From NCBI RefSeq assembly GCF_004101865.1, contig NZ_CP026118.1:2931001-2995000 (forward strand): a DNA stretch of 64,000 nucleotides. The letters run 5' to 3'. The first letter of the stretch is position 1. Each line of letters opens with the position of its first letter. The position numbers and the translations under genes were made by a program. The DNA is from Halobacillus litoralis. Lineage in GTDB: Bacteria; Bacillota; Bacilli; Bacillales; Halobacillaceae. Shown here piece after piece: positions 42,394 to 51,811 of the stretch. The notes under the pieces were generated by a model that was not told where the DNA came from, ran no database searches, and saw only the letters and a list, made by a program, of their open reading frames with translations.

Positions 42394-45300
42394 TTGAACG
42401 TGAAAAAGAGTTTAGTATTGTTCTTCATCTTTCTTCTAGCCTTTTCGAATTCCGCTTTTGCCGCATCGGGGCTCCCGAATAAGAGTTTAGGAGAATCGTC
42501 GCCGGCTAAGAAAGTGACCGAAAATGTCCTGAAGGCTGATGGAGAAGATGAGAAGTATGATGCGAATGAAGAGGTCCGTATCATCGTCGAATTGGAAGAT
42601 GAGCCAACGATTTATTCTGCACAGAGTTTAGGTAAGAGCTTTAGTGAACTATCAGATTCCAACAAGGATAAGTTGAGAAAAGCAGCTTTGGATGCCCAGG
42701 ATCAAGTAAAATCATCCATTCAAAGCCAATCCATTCCGATGGATTACAAACAAAGCTTTACAACCGTCGTCAATGGATTCAGTGGCACGGTTTCCTACAA
42801 ATCCGTTGATGTGATAGAAAGCTTACCGAACGTCGGCAAAGTACATATCACAAACGAATACGAGCGTCCGACGGAAGAGCCGGAGATGCTTTATAGTAAA
42901 GAACTTGTCAATGCACAGAAAACTTGGCAGGACTACGGCTATAAAGGGGAAGGCATGACGGTAGGTGTCATCGATACGGGAATCGATCCAGAACATAGAG
43001 ATATGGTCTTGAGCGATGAAACAGATCCTGAGATCAGTAAAGATGATGTCGATGCGTTGAAATCATCAGGAGAACTGAAAGGGAAATACTTTACGGAGAA
43101 AGTCCCTTATGGTTACAACTATGCGGATGAAAATGATACCGTATTGGACCTTGGGCCGGAAGCCAGCATGCACGGGATGCACGTATCTGGAACAGTCGGT
43201 GCCAATGGGGATGAAGAAAATGGTGGAATCAAAGGGGTAGCACCAGAAGCACAAATCCTCGGGTTGAAAGTGTTCGGTAATGACCCTGAAATGCCATCAA
43301 CCTATGGTGATATTTATGTGAAGGCGATTGACGATGCCATCCTTCTTGGAGCAGACGTCATCAATATGAGCCTTGGATCGACAGCTAGTTTCGTAGATTC
43401 TGAAGATCCGGAACAGAAGGCGATTGCAAGAGCGGTTGATAATGGAGTGATGATGGCAATCTCTGCAGGTAACTCTGCGAAATTCGGAGAAGGCTTCGGC
43501 AATCCATTAGCGTCCAACCCTGACATCGGTCTTGTCGGTGCTCCTGGACTATCAACAGATTCACTGCAAGTCGCTTCTTTCGAGAACGAATATTTGATGC
43601 TTGATGCATTCAACACGAAGGTCGATGGAGAAGAAGGTCTTCCTGTACCTTTCTTATCGGCGAGTGAAGTATCACCGAATTCATTGGAAGAGGGTTACCA
43701 TGAAGTGGTGTATGCCGGCTTAGGCAGAACGCCGGAGGATTCTGATGTAAACCCTGATGCCAATGACTTTGAAGATGTGGATGTAGAAGGCAAAATCGCA
43801 TTGATCCAACGTGGGGAATCTACATTCGTAAGTAAGACATTGAACGCTCAGGAACGCGGGGCGAAAGGTGTCATCATTTTCAACAATGTAGCAGGCTATA
43901 TCAGCATGGCCTCTAGTGGAGAAATTAACATTCCTCAACTTTCTACTTTGAAAGTCCAAGGGGAAGAGCTGCGTGATCAATTGCAAGCAGGAAAAACGGT
44001 GGAAATTTCCTTTACAGGGGAAGAGGTCAAATCGATCAACCCTGAATTCGGAAACCTATCATCCTTCACTTCCTGGGGTGTGACACCGAACCTTGATTTC
44101 AAACCGGAAATCACAGCGCCAGGTGGAAACATCCTATCAACTCTTCAAGACGATGAGTATGGCTTGATGAGTGGTACATCAATGGCTGCACCACACGTTG
44201 CAGGTGGTTCTGCACTTGTTATGCAACGCATTGAAGAGGATTTCGATCTTGCTGGTGAGGATCGTGTCGAAATGACGAAGAACATTTTGATGAACACGTC
44301 CGTACCACAGCTCGATACTGGATTATATAACGATTTCTACCAATCTGGTTTAGCTTTCTCACCAAGAAGGCAGGGTGCTGGATTGATGGACTTGCATGCA
44401 GCCATGAGTACACCGGTTGTAGCAACAGAGAAAGAATCTGGCCTTGGTAAAGTGGCACTGAAAGAAATGGATGGAAAAGAATCATTCACATTAACGGTAG
44501 ATAACTTCAGTGATGAAAACACTGCCTATAATGTCAAAGGGACTGTCCAAACAGATTTAGTCGCTGATGGTCAGAACCAAGGAGAAACACAAGGAATTTA
44601 CAAAGAAGGTACCATCAGTGAAGAAGAACCATATGCTGGTGAATTCCCGATTGAAATCACTTCAGCTAACGGAAGCCAAGTCAATGATGACTACCAGGTC
44701 ATTGTCCCAGCTAACTCTTCTATTGAAATCGATGTTACCGTCGATTTAGAAGGTGGAATTGACTGGTTCGGAAATCAGCCACTTGATGAAATCTTTGAAA
44801 ATGGCTATTTCGTAGAAGGCTTCATTACGCTGGAAGACCCGAATGATACGAACCCGGAAATCAACGTTCCATATGTCGGTTTTGATGGCGAATGGGATCA
44901 AGCTCCAATCGTTGATGACACGATTTATGAAGTCGATGGCGAATCCTTCTATGGACAAACAGGTTTGTTAACACCATTAGGAGCAGAACTTCATTATCTG
45001 GGGGTCGATCCATTACTTGGTGAAGAAGAAGTTCTGACTGGTTCAGAATTGAATGTCGGCTTCTCACCTAATGAAGATGGATTGGCAGACACGGTTTTAC
45101 CTGTTGTCTCCTTCCTTAGAAACGCCAAAGAAGTCGAGTTCAACATTTTGAATGAAGATAAGGAAAAATTACGTACCCTCCGTACACAGGATGAAGTGAG
45201 AAAACACTATTATGACGGCGGAGCGTCCCCGAGCTACACGGTATTTGACCAAAGCTCCTGGGATGGAAAAGTGAAAGGTGAAGTCGTGGAAGATGGACTT

Positions 45301-46731
45301 TACTATTATGAAATCAAATCTGTCGTAGACTATCCAGACGCTGAATGGCAGTCGAAAGTGATTCCAGTCAGAGTCGACACAGAAACACCTTCTCTTGAGG
45401 TGGACTATGATGCTTCCAGCAAGGAATTGTCATGGCAGGCAGCTGACCAGGGTGCCGGACTTTCCCACTATGATGTCCTTGTCAATGGTGAGAGTGTCCT
45501 GGAACAACCGTTAGCAGCTGATGAAAAATCTTATACACTAGAAACAGAAGAAATCGAAAGTGTTAAAGTCATTGCCCATGACTATGCGGGTAACGTGACC
45601 ACAGACAGTGCGATGGAAAGTGAAGATGACACAATACCATCTGTCATCGCATTGACACCAGAAGCTCTTGAGGTTTATAACGATAAAAAAGTACAAGTCG
45701 TTGGTCATGTCACGGATGACTCTAAAGTCGAATCCCTCACAATCAATGGCGAAGATGTGAAATTGGCTTGGGATTCTGAGACTAAACGTTATAACTTCAA
45801 TAAAGAAATCAGCTTTAAGACAGACGGATTCAAAGAGCTTGAGTTTGCAGCTGTCGATGACAGTGGCAATGACATCTCCTTCACTCGTCGTTTCATGATT
45901 GACTCTACAAGCGCTGAGCTGACAGTAGAAGGTCCTCATGTAACATCTGAAAGTGAAGTAGACTTAAATCTTCATGTGAAAGATAATTTTGATGCTTTAC
46001 GTTTGAATGTCGATGGCAGTGAAGTATTTGCCAAAGAATTCAAAGAGCCATTTAAAATGAGAGCATTGGATAAAGAGTATCAGCACACTGTTCAATTGGA
46101 AGAAGGCAAAAATACGTTTGAAGTAGAAGCTGTCGACTATGGCGGTAATGTGACTGAACAAACGGTTACAATTTACCACTCTGATGAGGAGCCAGTGGAC
46201 TTCAATGATATTTCTGACGGTTACTGGGGTAAAGAAGCGATTCAGAAATTGAATGTAGCTGGAGTCATCAACGGTTATCCGAACGGTGATTTCGGAATCA
46301 ACGATCCAATCAACCGTCGTCAAGCGGCGCAGATGATCGTCCGCGCATTCGATCTTGATACTTCAAACCCAGAGAATCCAGGATTGTCTGATGTGAATCC
46401 AGGAGACCGGGCGTATGAAGAAATCGCAGCCATTGCTAATGCCGGCATTATGGTAGGATCTGATAAAGGTGAATTCATGCCTGATAAGACCCTTACTCGT
46501 GCGGAAATGGCGAAAATCGTTGTAGAAGCTTATGACCTTGAGGGAAGTACTTCTGAACGATTCAAAGATGTAGCTGTTGATAGCTGGGCGGCGCCTTACA
46601 TCAACACGCTTTCAGCTAACAAGATTACGACTGGTTACACAGACGGTACGTTCAAGCCGAGAAACGAAACGAGACGTTCTGAGTTTGCTATGTTCTTAGC
46701 AAGAGCGGAAGATGATCGTTTCAAGCAATAA
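42394..46731 (+). CDS. Large SLH-anchored subtilase (lactocepin/Vpr-like)
   Basis: 1445-residue exported S8 protease, TTG start with AGGAGG seven bases upstream. Signal peptide 1-24. The catalytic domain is split by a PA domain (about 400-545; GERGAKGVIIFNNVAGYISM region). Asp194 lies in VIDTGIDPEH, His260 in SMHGMHVSGTV (HGMH instead of the common HGTH) and Ser596 in SGTSMAAPHVAG. Fn3-like and Ig-like beta domains follow (about 680-1260; VGFSPNEDGLAD is a FlgD/Ig-like motif). Three C-terminal SLH domains are about 1265-1445 (INRRQAAQMIVRAF, LTRAEMAKIVVEAY, TRRSEFAMFLARAE). Likely a wall-bound nutritional or S-layer processing protease. Confidence 0.92.
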   Translation: MNVKKSLVLFFIFLLAFSNSAFAASGLPNKSLGESSPAKKVTENVLKADGEDEKYDANEEVRIIVELEDEPTIYSAQSLGKSFSELSDSNKDKLRKAALDAQDQVKSSIQSQSIPMDYKQSFTTVVNGFSGTVSYKSVDVIESLPNVGKVHITNEYERPTEEPEMLYSKELVNAQKTWQDYGYKGEGMTVGVIDTGIDPEHRDMVLSDETDPEISKDDVDALKSSGELKGKYFTEKVPYGYNYADENDTVLDLGPEASMHGMHVSGTVGANGDEENGGIKGVAPEAQILGLKVFGNDPEMPSTYGDIYVKAIDDAILLGADVINMSLGSTASFVDSEDPEQKAIARAVDNGVMMAISAGNSAKFGEGFGNPLASNPDIGLVGAPGLSTDSLQVASFENEYLMLDAFNTKVDGEEGLPVPFLSASEVSPNSLEEGYHEVVYAGLGRTPEDSDVNPDANDFEDVDVEGKIALIQRGESTFVSKTLNAQERGAKGVIIFNNVAGYISMASSGEINIPQLSTLKVQGEELRDQLQAGKTVEISFTGEEVKSINPEFGNLSSFTSWGVTPNLDFKPEITAPGGNILSTLQDDEYGLMSGTSMAAPHVAGGSALVMQRIEEDFDLAGEDRVEMTKNILMNTSVPQLDTGLYNDFYQSGLAFSPRRQGAGLMDLHAAMSTPVVATEKESGLGKVALKEMDGKESFTLTVDNFSDENTAYNVKGTVQTDLVADGQNQGETQGIYKEGTISEEEPYAGEFPIEITSANGSQVNDDYQVIVPANSSIEIDVTVDLEGGIDWFGNQPLDEIFENGYFVEGFITLEDPNDTNPEINVPYVGFDGEWDQAPIVDDTIYEVDGESFYGQTGLLTPLGAELHYLGVDPLLGEEEVLTGSELNVGFSPNEDGLADTVLPVVSFLRNAKEVEFNILNEDKEKLRTLRTQDEVRKHYYDGGASPSYTVFDQSSWDGKVKGEVVEDGLYYYEIKSVVDYPDAEWQSKVIPVRVDTETPSLEVDYDASSKELSWQAADQGAGLSHYDVLVNGESVLEQPLAADEKSYTLETEEIESVKVIAHDYAGNVTTDSAMESEDDTIPSVIALTPEALEVYNDKKVQVVGHVTDDSKVESLTINGEDVKLAWDSETKRYNFNKEISFKTDGFKELEFAAVDDSGNDISFTRRFMIDSTSAELTVEGPHVTSESEVDLNLHVKDNFDALRLNVDGSEVFAKEFKEPFKMRALDKEYQHTVQLEEGKNTFEVEAVDYGGNVTEQTVTIYHSDEEPVDFNDISDGYWGKEAIQKLNVAGVINGYPNGDFGINDPINRRQAAQMIVRAFDLDTSNPENPGLSDVNPGDRAYEEIAAIANAGIMVGSDKGEFMPDKTLTRAEMAKIVVEAYDLEGSTSERFKDVAVDSWAAPYINTLSANKITTGYTDGTFKPRNETRRSEFAMFLARAEDDRFKQ

Positions 46732-46740
46732 GTGAATAAA

Positions 46741-46777
46741 CGAGTGGCCCATTCTACTGAATGGGCCACTTTTTTTG
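46741..46777 (+). terminator. Rho-independent terminator
   Basis: GAGTGGCCCATTC pairs with GAATGGGCCACT, followed by seven T residues. Confidence 0.9.
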
Positions 46778-46813
46778 ATTTGAAATTCCGATATCTAGAT
46801 GGAGGAAGGGGTT

Positions 46814-46990
46814 CAATCTAGAGGAGCTGTTAAAGTTTGTTGTTGCTTCTCACGAATCGCTTGTCGGTGGATGCTTGTCGCGGGCACGGCCTCAGCTAAC
46901 TTGGTCAAGAAAATCACTTGACCAAGTGGATCTTCGGCTCGCGCTGTTCCCGCAGGCGTCACCCCCGAACACTCATCGTGGAAGCAACAG
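46814..46990 (+). repeat. Dispersed repeat family A, copy 3
   Basis: Same orientation as copies 1 and 2, differing at scattered positions (for example GCTTGTCGCGGG for GCTTGCCGCGGG and ATCACTTGACC for ATCATTTGACC). The second change falls beside the internal hairpin arm and adds an A/T pairing position loss rather than a new pair. Confidence 0.85.
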
Positions 46991-47320
46991 AGGTCCATCT
47001 TAAAAGAATCCCTTTGCATTATGAGGGAATCGGAACCTTCATTCAAAGTGGATTTCTGGTTACCATTCACTCATTGCCACACGGAGGGGAACGAAATCTC
47101 TTTCAGGTGTTTAAGGCTTATATACTTCAGTATAGAGAAGGGCGTTGGGAGGTGAGTTGTTTCCCACCATACTTTCTCTTTAACTAGATTTAGAAGAGGG
47201 GATATTGAAGGAAAAGATGGAAAAATATCGAAATGAGTCTATTTATCCCCTTTTATAGCGGATGAAAAATAGTATAATAGATATGTATATACATAGGTTC
47301 GCAAAATAAAGGAGGAGTGT
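46991..47320. other. Non-coding interval upstream of the second SLH amidase
   Basis: About 330 bases with no supported gene. TATAAT at 47273-47278 is a probable -10 for the amidase gene; the -35 is weak. Confidence 0.5.
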
Positions 47321-47328
47321 AGTCGAAC

Positions 47329-48699
47329 ATGTCAAAAAAATGGTTATATGGATTTTTTGGTATTTTACTTTTTGTAGTAGGGGTGCTTATTCCGCAGGGG
47401 AAGGCATTGGCGTTTCATGATGTCCCTAGTAAATATGAGACAGAAATCAGGTATTTGATTGACCGGGGAATTGTCAAAGGGGTACCAGGGGGCGACTTTG
47501 CACCGGACCAGATCGTAACAAGGGAACAAGCGGCTACGATGGTCGGAAGAGCACTAGGTTTGGATGGAGATCGCAGGAATACCGTGTTTTATGGGGTAGA
47601 CTCGAACTCCTATGCATCAGGATACATACAGTCAGCATATGAAAAAGGAATTATTACAGGCTACACAGATGGTACATTTCGTCCGAAGAAACAGATGACA
47701 AGAGGGGAAATGGCGTATCTGATTTCTAAAGCTTTCTCCCTCAGTGATCAAAGCCCTGTTCATTATGATGATCTGCAAAGCAGCGGCTCTCAATATGAAG
47801 CGATCAATAAAGTGACAACAGCTGGAATCTCCAATGGGTATAGTGATGGTACATATAAACCGACCCATTCGATTACAAGGACAGAGTTTTCTTTATTAGT
47901 AGCAAGAGGATTGAATGCTAATTTCAGAGTTTCGCAGGACAATAATCCTCTTGAGGAAAGAGTAGTGACGGCTGGTATCTTGAATGCGCGTTCTGGCCCG
48001 AGTACTTCTCATAGTATCATTGGCAAGCTTTCAAGAGGAACAACCATTGAAGTGTACAGTGAACAAGGTGATTGGTTGAAGTTCTCTTATGGAAGTTTAG
48101 AAGGATATGTGCATAAAGACTATACAGCACCTAAAACTTCAGGGTCCCGCACCATTGCAATCGATGCCGGGCATGGAGATGGTGACGGCGGAGCACAGGG
48201 GAATGGCGTGTTAGAAAAAGAAATCAATTTGAAGGTTGCTAAGCGAGTCCAGGATTATCTGGAAAACAGCGGCATCGATGTTGTGATGACAAGATCGGAT
48301 GATACGTTCGTAGAATTGGGAGACCGGGTCACTTATGCGGTCAATCACAATGCAGATACGTTTGTAAGCATCCATTCGAATTCCTTCTCTAATCCTAACG
48401 TTTCCGGAGTGGAAACATTCTACTCATCCTCTGCGTTGAGTCAAAGGGCATCAGATAGTAAGCGATTAGCTACATTCATTCAGAACCGACTGGTCAAGGC
48501 GATGCAGTCGAATGACCGCGGAGTGAAAGATGTTCCATACAAGGTCATTGATGACACTCCACTTCCATCTGCACTAGTGGAACTAGGGTTTGTCACAAAT
48601 GATTCAGATGCCTCTAAGCTTGGCTCAAGTTACTGGCGAGACCGGGCAGCAAAGGCGATTTATCAAGGAATCATCGACTATTACAATTGGAAAGGTTAA
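47329..48699 (+). CDS. SLH-anchored N-acetylmuramoyl-L-alanine amidase, copy 2
   Basis: 456-residue exported amidase with the same domain order as the protein at 19051: signal peptide (1-29), three SLH domains (VTREQAATMVGRAL, MTRGEMAYLISKAF, ITRTEFSLLVARGL), an SH3 domain (LNARSGPSTSHSIIG) and Amidase_3 with AIDAGHGDGDGG, NGVLEKE, SIHSNSF and LVELGFVTN. The Amidase_3 start is DAGHGDGD here against DPGHGGSD in copy 1. AAAGGAGG precedes the ATG by about 14 bases. Duplication of the whole gene, rather than fusion of separate parts, explains the identity of architecture. Confidence 0.92.
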   Translation: MSKKWLYGFFGILLFVVGVLIPQGKALAFHDVPSKYETEIRYLIDRGIVKGVPGGDFAPDQIVTREQAATMVGRALGLDGDRRNTVFYGVDSNSYASGYIQSAYEKGIITGYTDGTFRPKKQMTRGEMAYLISKAFSLSDQSPVHYDDLQSSGSQYEAINKVTTAGISNGYSDGTYKPTHSITRTEFSLLVARGLNANFRVSQDNNPLEERVVTAGILNARSGPSTSHSIIGKLSRGTTIEVYSEQGDWLKFSYGSLEGYVHKDYTAPKTSGSRTIAIDAGHGDGDGGAQGNGVLEKEINLKVAKRVQDYLENSGIDVVMTRSDDTFVELGDRVTYAVNHNADTFVSIHSNSFSNPNVSGVETFYSSSALSQRASDSKRLATFIQNRLVKAMQSNDRGVKDVPYKVIDDTPLPSALVELGFVTNDSDASKLGSSYWRDRAAKAIYQGIIDYYNWKG

Positions 48700-48706
48700 T
48701 CACAGT

Positions 48707-48737
48707 GAAAAGCGGGCATAGGTTGCCCGCTTTTTTG
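48707..48737 (+). terminator. Rho-independent terminator
   Basis: AGCGGGCA pairs with TGCCCGCT around a short loop, then six T residues. Confidence 0.9.
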
Positions 48738-48894
48738 TGTGAAAAATCATAGGGTATGCTAGCGTTCTTGTACCAATGCTCTATCTTCCTTCATGGACAA
48801 ATGGAGAGAGGGGGAGGTCATGTGTTCATATAGGAGAAGATCATGGATAAGAACGGCAGCTTGCTTCTATCAGCCATATATAGGTCATTCCCAT

Positions 48895-48939
48895 AAGGAT
48901 AAAGCTATAAACCTGAATTGGTTCATAGCTTTATCCTTA
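48895..48939. repeat. Long perfect hairpin
   Basis: AAGGATAAAGCTAT pairs perfectly with ATAGCTTTATCCTT, and AACC with GGTT inside it, leaving a loop of about five bases. No T-run follows, so it is not a standard terminator. A 62-codon frame overlaps it but lacks support. Confidence 0.65.
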
Positions 48940-49265
48940 TCCGTGCTGCGGATTATTATAGATTTAGAGCCCCGAGTATAAATGCATGCATTTGTTCCTG
49001 TTGCCAGTAAGCTTTCGACACTGTTAAAGAAGAAAACAACAGTCCCTAATCGAGTAATTATTCAGCTCTCTAAAAAAATTATCTTTTTCTTGTAACCTAT
49101 ATAAAACTGGTTCGTCTAATTATATAGAAAGAAAAAGGTAGAAAATTCCCTTGATGATTTCCCTAGCTGTGTGAAAGTCTCTTTTTAATCCTTATAGAAC
49201 AGCTATATTAAAAAAACTTCCAATAATAGCAGAAGTATGTGTTTAAGTATGGATCAAACCTGGGA
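48940..49265. other. Non-coding interval
   Basis: AT-rich, with no ribosome-binding site linked to an open frame and no recognisable repeat or RNA. I see nothing to annotate. Confidence 0.5.
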
Positions 49266-49271
49266 ATAGGT

Positions 49272-49305
49272 TAAAAAAGACCCTCCATGATAGGAGAGTC
49301 TTTAG
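49272..49305 (-). terminator. Terminator after the SLH NlpC/P60 gene
   Basis: On the minus strand AAAGACTCTCC pairs with GGAGGGTCTTT (one mismatch), ending in TTTTTT. Confidence 0.82.
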
Positions 49306-49312
49306 TGGAAAA

Positions 49313-50299
49313 CTATTTGATTGCGCGATATAGGAATACAGTGAACTCACTTCTAGTTGCTTCAGATGTCGGTTTGAAGCTGTTATCAGGATATCCAGTA
49401 GTGATGGATGATGCTGCCATGCTTTGGATTTGATCGTAAGCCCAGTGATTTTCATCTACATCTGTAAAGTTTCCAGCAGAACCGTTCAAATCGAATGTCT
49501 TATGGAAAAGAGAAGCGATTTCTTCACGAGTAATGTTAGCGTCTGGTTTGAATGTTCCATTTTCGTAACCTTTGATCAGGCCTTTTTCTGCAAGAGCATT
49601 GATATGACCGGATGCCCAGTGAGAAGAAGATACGTCAGAGAATTGCTTGTCGGAAGATGGTGAGATACCAAGTGCTTCTGTAAGCATTTTAGCTACAGCG
49701 CCACGAGTGACGTTATCTGTCGGCATGAATTGACCTTTGTAACCTTCAACGATTCCTTTGTTGCTCATGTAATCGATTTGATCTGCTGCCCAGTAGCCAA
49801 GTTGGACGTCATTGAACTGATCTAGTGTTTCCGGCTGTGTTTCAGCGACTTCGACAGGTTCGTCGTCGATTACGCGGCGAGCTCCTGAGTAATTGCGTCC
49901 CCAGTAACCTGAAAGAGAAGCGACTGTAACATCATCAGAAGGATTCTCAGCAGAAATCATTTTGTTGTTTCCTATGTATATCCCTACGTGCCAGATTGGG
50001 CTGCCGAAGAAGACCAAGTCACCAGGTTTCAAATCAGAACGACTTACGTAATCACCGACTGTCGCTTGTTGACGAGAAGTCCTTGGTAAGCTGATGCCCG
50101 CTTTACCGAATACATACTGTGCATAACCAGAGCAATCGAATCCGCTTGGTGATGTTCCACCGTACGAATATGGTGCATATGAATATTTGTGTGCTAAATC
50201 TACTACTTGGTTCCGAGTCTTTTGATCTGCAAAAGAGCTGGGTGTAAATAGTAGAAAAACCGTGGCAAAAGCGACTAGTGACGTAAGTAATTTTCTCAT
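49313..50299 (-). CDS. SLH-anchored NlpC/P60 peptidoglycan endopeptidase
   Basis: 328-residue exported cysteine peptidase. Signal peptide 1-24 (ending SSFADQ). The NlpC/P60 domain (about 28-145) contains Cys56 in SGFDCSGYAQYVF and His104 in SPIWHVGIYIG, the catalytic pair. Three C-terminal SLH domains (about 165-328; VTRGAVAKMLTEAL, ITREEIASLFHKTF, ATRSEFTVFLYRAI). It should cut D-Glu-diaminopimelate stem bonds. Together with the glucosaminidase, amidases and transglycosylase it gives the island a wall-bound enzyme for nearly every bond type in peptidoglycan. Monocistronic. Confidence 0.92.
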   Translation of the reverse strand: MRKLLTSLVAFATVFLLFTPSSFADQKTRNQVVDLAHKYSYAPYSYGGTSPSGFDCSGYAQYVFGKAGISLPRTSRQQATVGDYVSRSDLKPGDLVFFGSPIWHVGIYIGNNKMISAENPSDDVTVASLSGYWGRNYSGARRVIDDEPVEVAETQPETLDQFNDVQLGYWAADQIDYMSNKGIVEGYKGQFMPTDNVTRGAVAKMLTEALGISPSSDKQFSDVSSSHWASGHINALAEKGLIKGYENGTFKPDANITREEIASLFHKTFDLNGSAGNFTDVDENHWAYDQIQSMAASSITTGYPDNSFKPTSEATRSEFTVFLYRAIK

Positions 50300-50456
50300 T
50301 CTAGTAATACTCCCCTTGTGTGTTTTATGTCTCTCCGTTTAATCCTTTTCAAGCTTAACACAACATCTTTCGTCACAATTTTACATTTGTGTAACAATTA
50401 AGTTTCATAGGTTTTACTGCCTGATAGAATGGGAACAAATCAACGTTTTTCATCCA

Positions 50457-50495
50457 TAAAAAAGAGGCCTGCGACATAAATACGCAGGCCTTTCG
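50457..50495 (-). terminator. Terminator after acyltransferase copy 2
   Basis: AGGCCTGCG pairs with CGCAGGCCT, and the minus-strand tail is a six-base T-run. Confidence 0.88.
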
Positions 50496-50515
50496 TTGTT
50501 GTTTTTGCTCTTTAA

Positions 50516-51607
50516 TTATGAAACTTTGAGCTTATCTGGTTCTGGAGAAATAGATTTAGGTACCTTGAACTTTCCGACAATAAATGCGCCGAAGGGCACC
50601 TTGTTGAGCAGATAGGATACGAGTAAAGGTCCACCTGTGCCGATTCCGAATAACAGCAGGATATGTACGCCTAGATTCGTATAGAAGGGCGCGTTTTGCA
50701 AAAGGTCTTTGACATTATATTGGAACAATGGATGCAGTAAATAGATACTATAGGAGCTGCTGCTGATCCACATGACAAACGCCGGGTTCTTCTTGATTTT
50801 TTGGGCTATTAAATAGAGCAAACAAAAAATACACAATGTATAGAGGACAATGTCGAATCGTTTGGAAGAAACGATCGAATAGATTTTATTATACCTCATC
50901 AACAATGGCACAAGGCCAGTAAGCAAGACTCCGCCAATAATTACATATTTGTACTTTTTCAATAGATTAAGAAACGTGTCGATATTCTTCCCTGCGTAAT
51001 AAGCAATGGTGAAGTAAAAGATCCAGCCGAGGAATGGCAGTTTGTAATAATCGAGCATGACAGCGATCCACGGGATTTGTTGAAACCATTGGAAGTTGAA
51101 CATCGCCAAATAGAATAGATTGATAGCGAGCGACAACCCGATCATCAGGGCAGGGTGGAAACGATCGAACACTCTCTTCAATAGAAAGTGAAGCGCATAA
51201 AATTGAAAAATGATCAGAACGAAATACCCGTGCCACTTTCCTAACAGGGTCTTTGCGATGAAGGTATCAAAGAAAACACCCCAGTTGAACCTGGCATCTA
51301 TGATCAGCGGATAGGCTGAATAGATGAAGGCGACTATAATATAAGGAATCAGGATATACATGATCCGCTTTTTCCAAAAGGACTTTGGCAAACGATCCTC
51401 ATAGGAATAGGATAAGAGAAATTCAGAGATCATTACGAAAACAGGTGTCGCGAACATCAAGGTCATTTTGAACATATAGAAGCTTTCAACAGTGAAGTCA
51501 GGCAATGTGTAATGGTGCTGCGTGACTGTGATTGAATGGATGAATACAACAGTTAAACAGGCGATAAATCGAATGAAGAAGATTTCGTCAATCATTGTCC
51601 GTTTCAT
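50516..51607 (-). CDS. Acyltransferase-3 family membrane protein, copy 2
   Basis: 363-residue membrane protein with about ten hydrophobic segments. The N-terminal IDEIFFIRFIACLTVVFIHS carries the conserved histidine (His24), and its layout and length match the copy at 33595. AAGGGG precedes the ATG. It is divergent from the flippase operon at 51812. As a predicted surface-glycan acyltransferase it may decorate the polymer exported by its neighbours; acceptor and acyl group are unknown. Confidence 0.85.
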   Translation of the reverse strand: MKRTMIDEIFFIRFIACLTVVFIHSITVTQHHYTLPDFTVESFYMFKMTLMFATPVFVMISEFLLSYSYEDRLPKSFWKKRIMYILIPYIIVAFIYSAYPLIIDARFNWGVFFDTFIAKTLLGKWHGYFVLIIFQFYALHFLLKRVFDRFHPALMIGLSLAINLFYLAMFNFQWFQQIPWIAVMLDYYKLPFLGWIFYFTIAYYAGKNIDTFLNLLKKYKYVIIGGVLLTGLVPLLMRYNKIYSIVSSKRFDIVLYTLCIFCLLYLIAQKIKKNPAFVMWISSSSYSIYLLHPLFQYNVKDLLQNAPFYTNLGVHILLLFGIGTGGPLLVSYLLNKVPFGAFIVGKFKVPKSISPEPDKLKVS

Positions 51608-51811
51608 GATAAGCCCCTTTCTATCGACTTCATTCTATCCTTTAGGGGCGGGAAAAGATAGTTGAAATTTCCCCCAATCGTCATCATGTGGCAAAAACGT
51701 TACGGAGAGATTACGGAAGTTTGTCGTTTATGGTAAAATGCTCCGATATGATTTATAGTGGTAACTATCGGAAATCGCAATCACAGCATAGCATTGAAAG
51801 AGGTATATACA

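Noticed and set aside
46918..47187. 89-codon open frame
   Set aside because: It starts inside a family A repeat and has no ribosome-binding site or recognisable product.
48793..48981. 62-codon frame over the long hairpin
   Set aside because: Although GGGGGAGG lies inside it, no start codon at suitable spacing opens this frame and the product is not protein-like.
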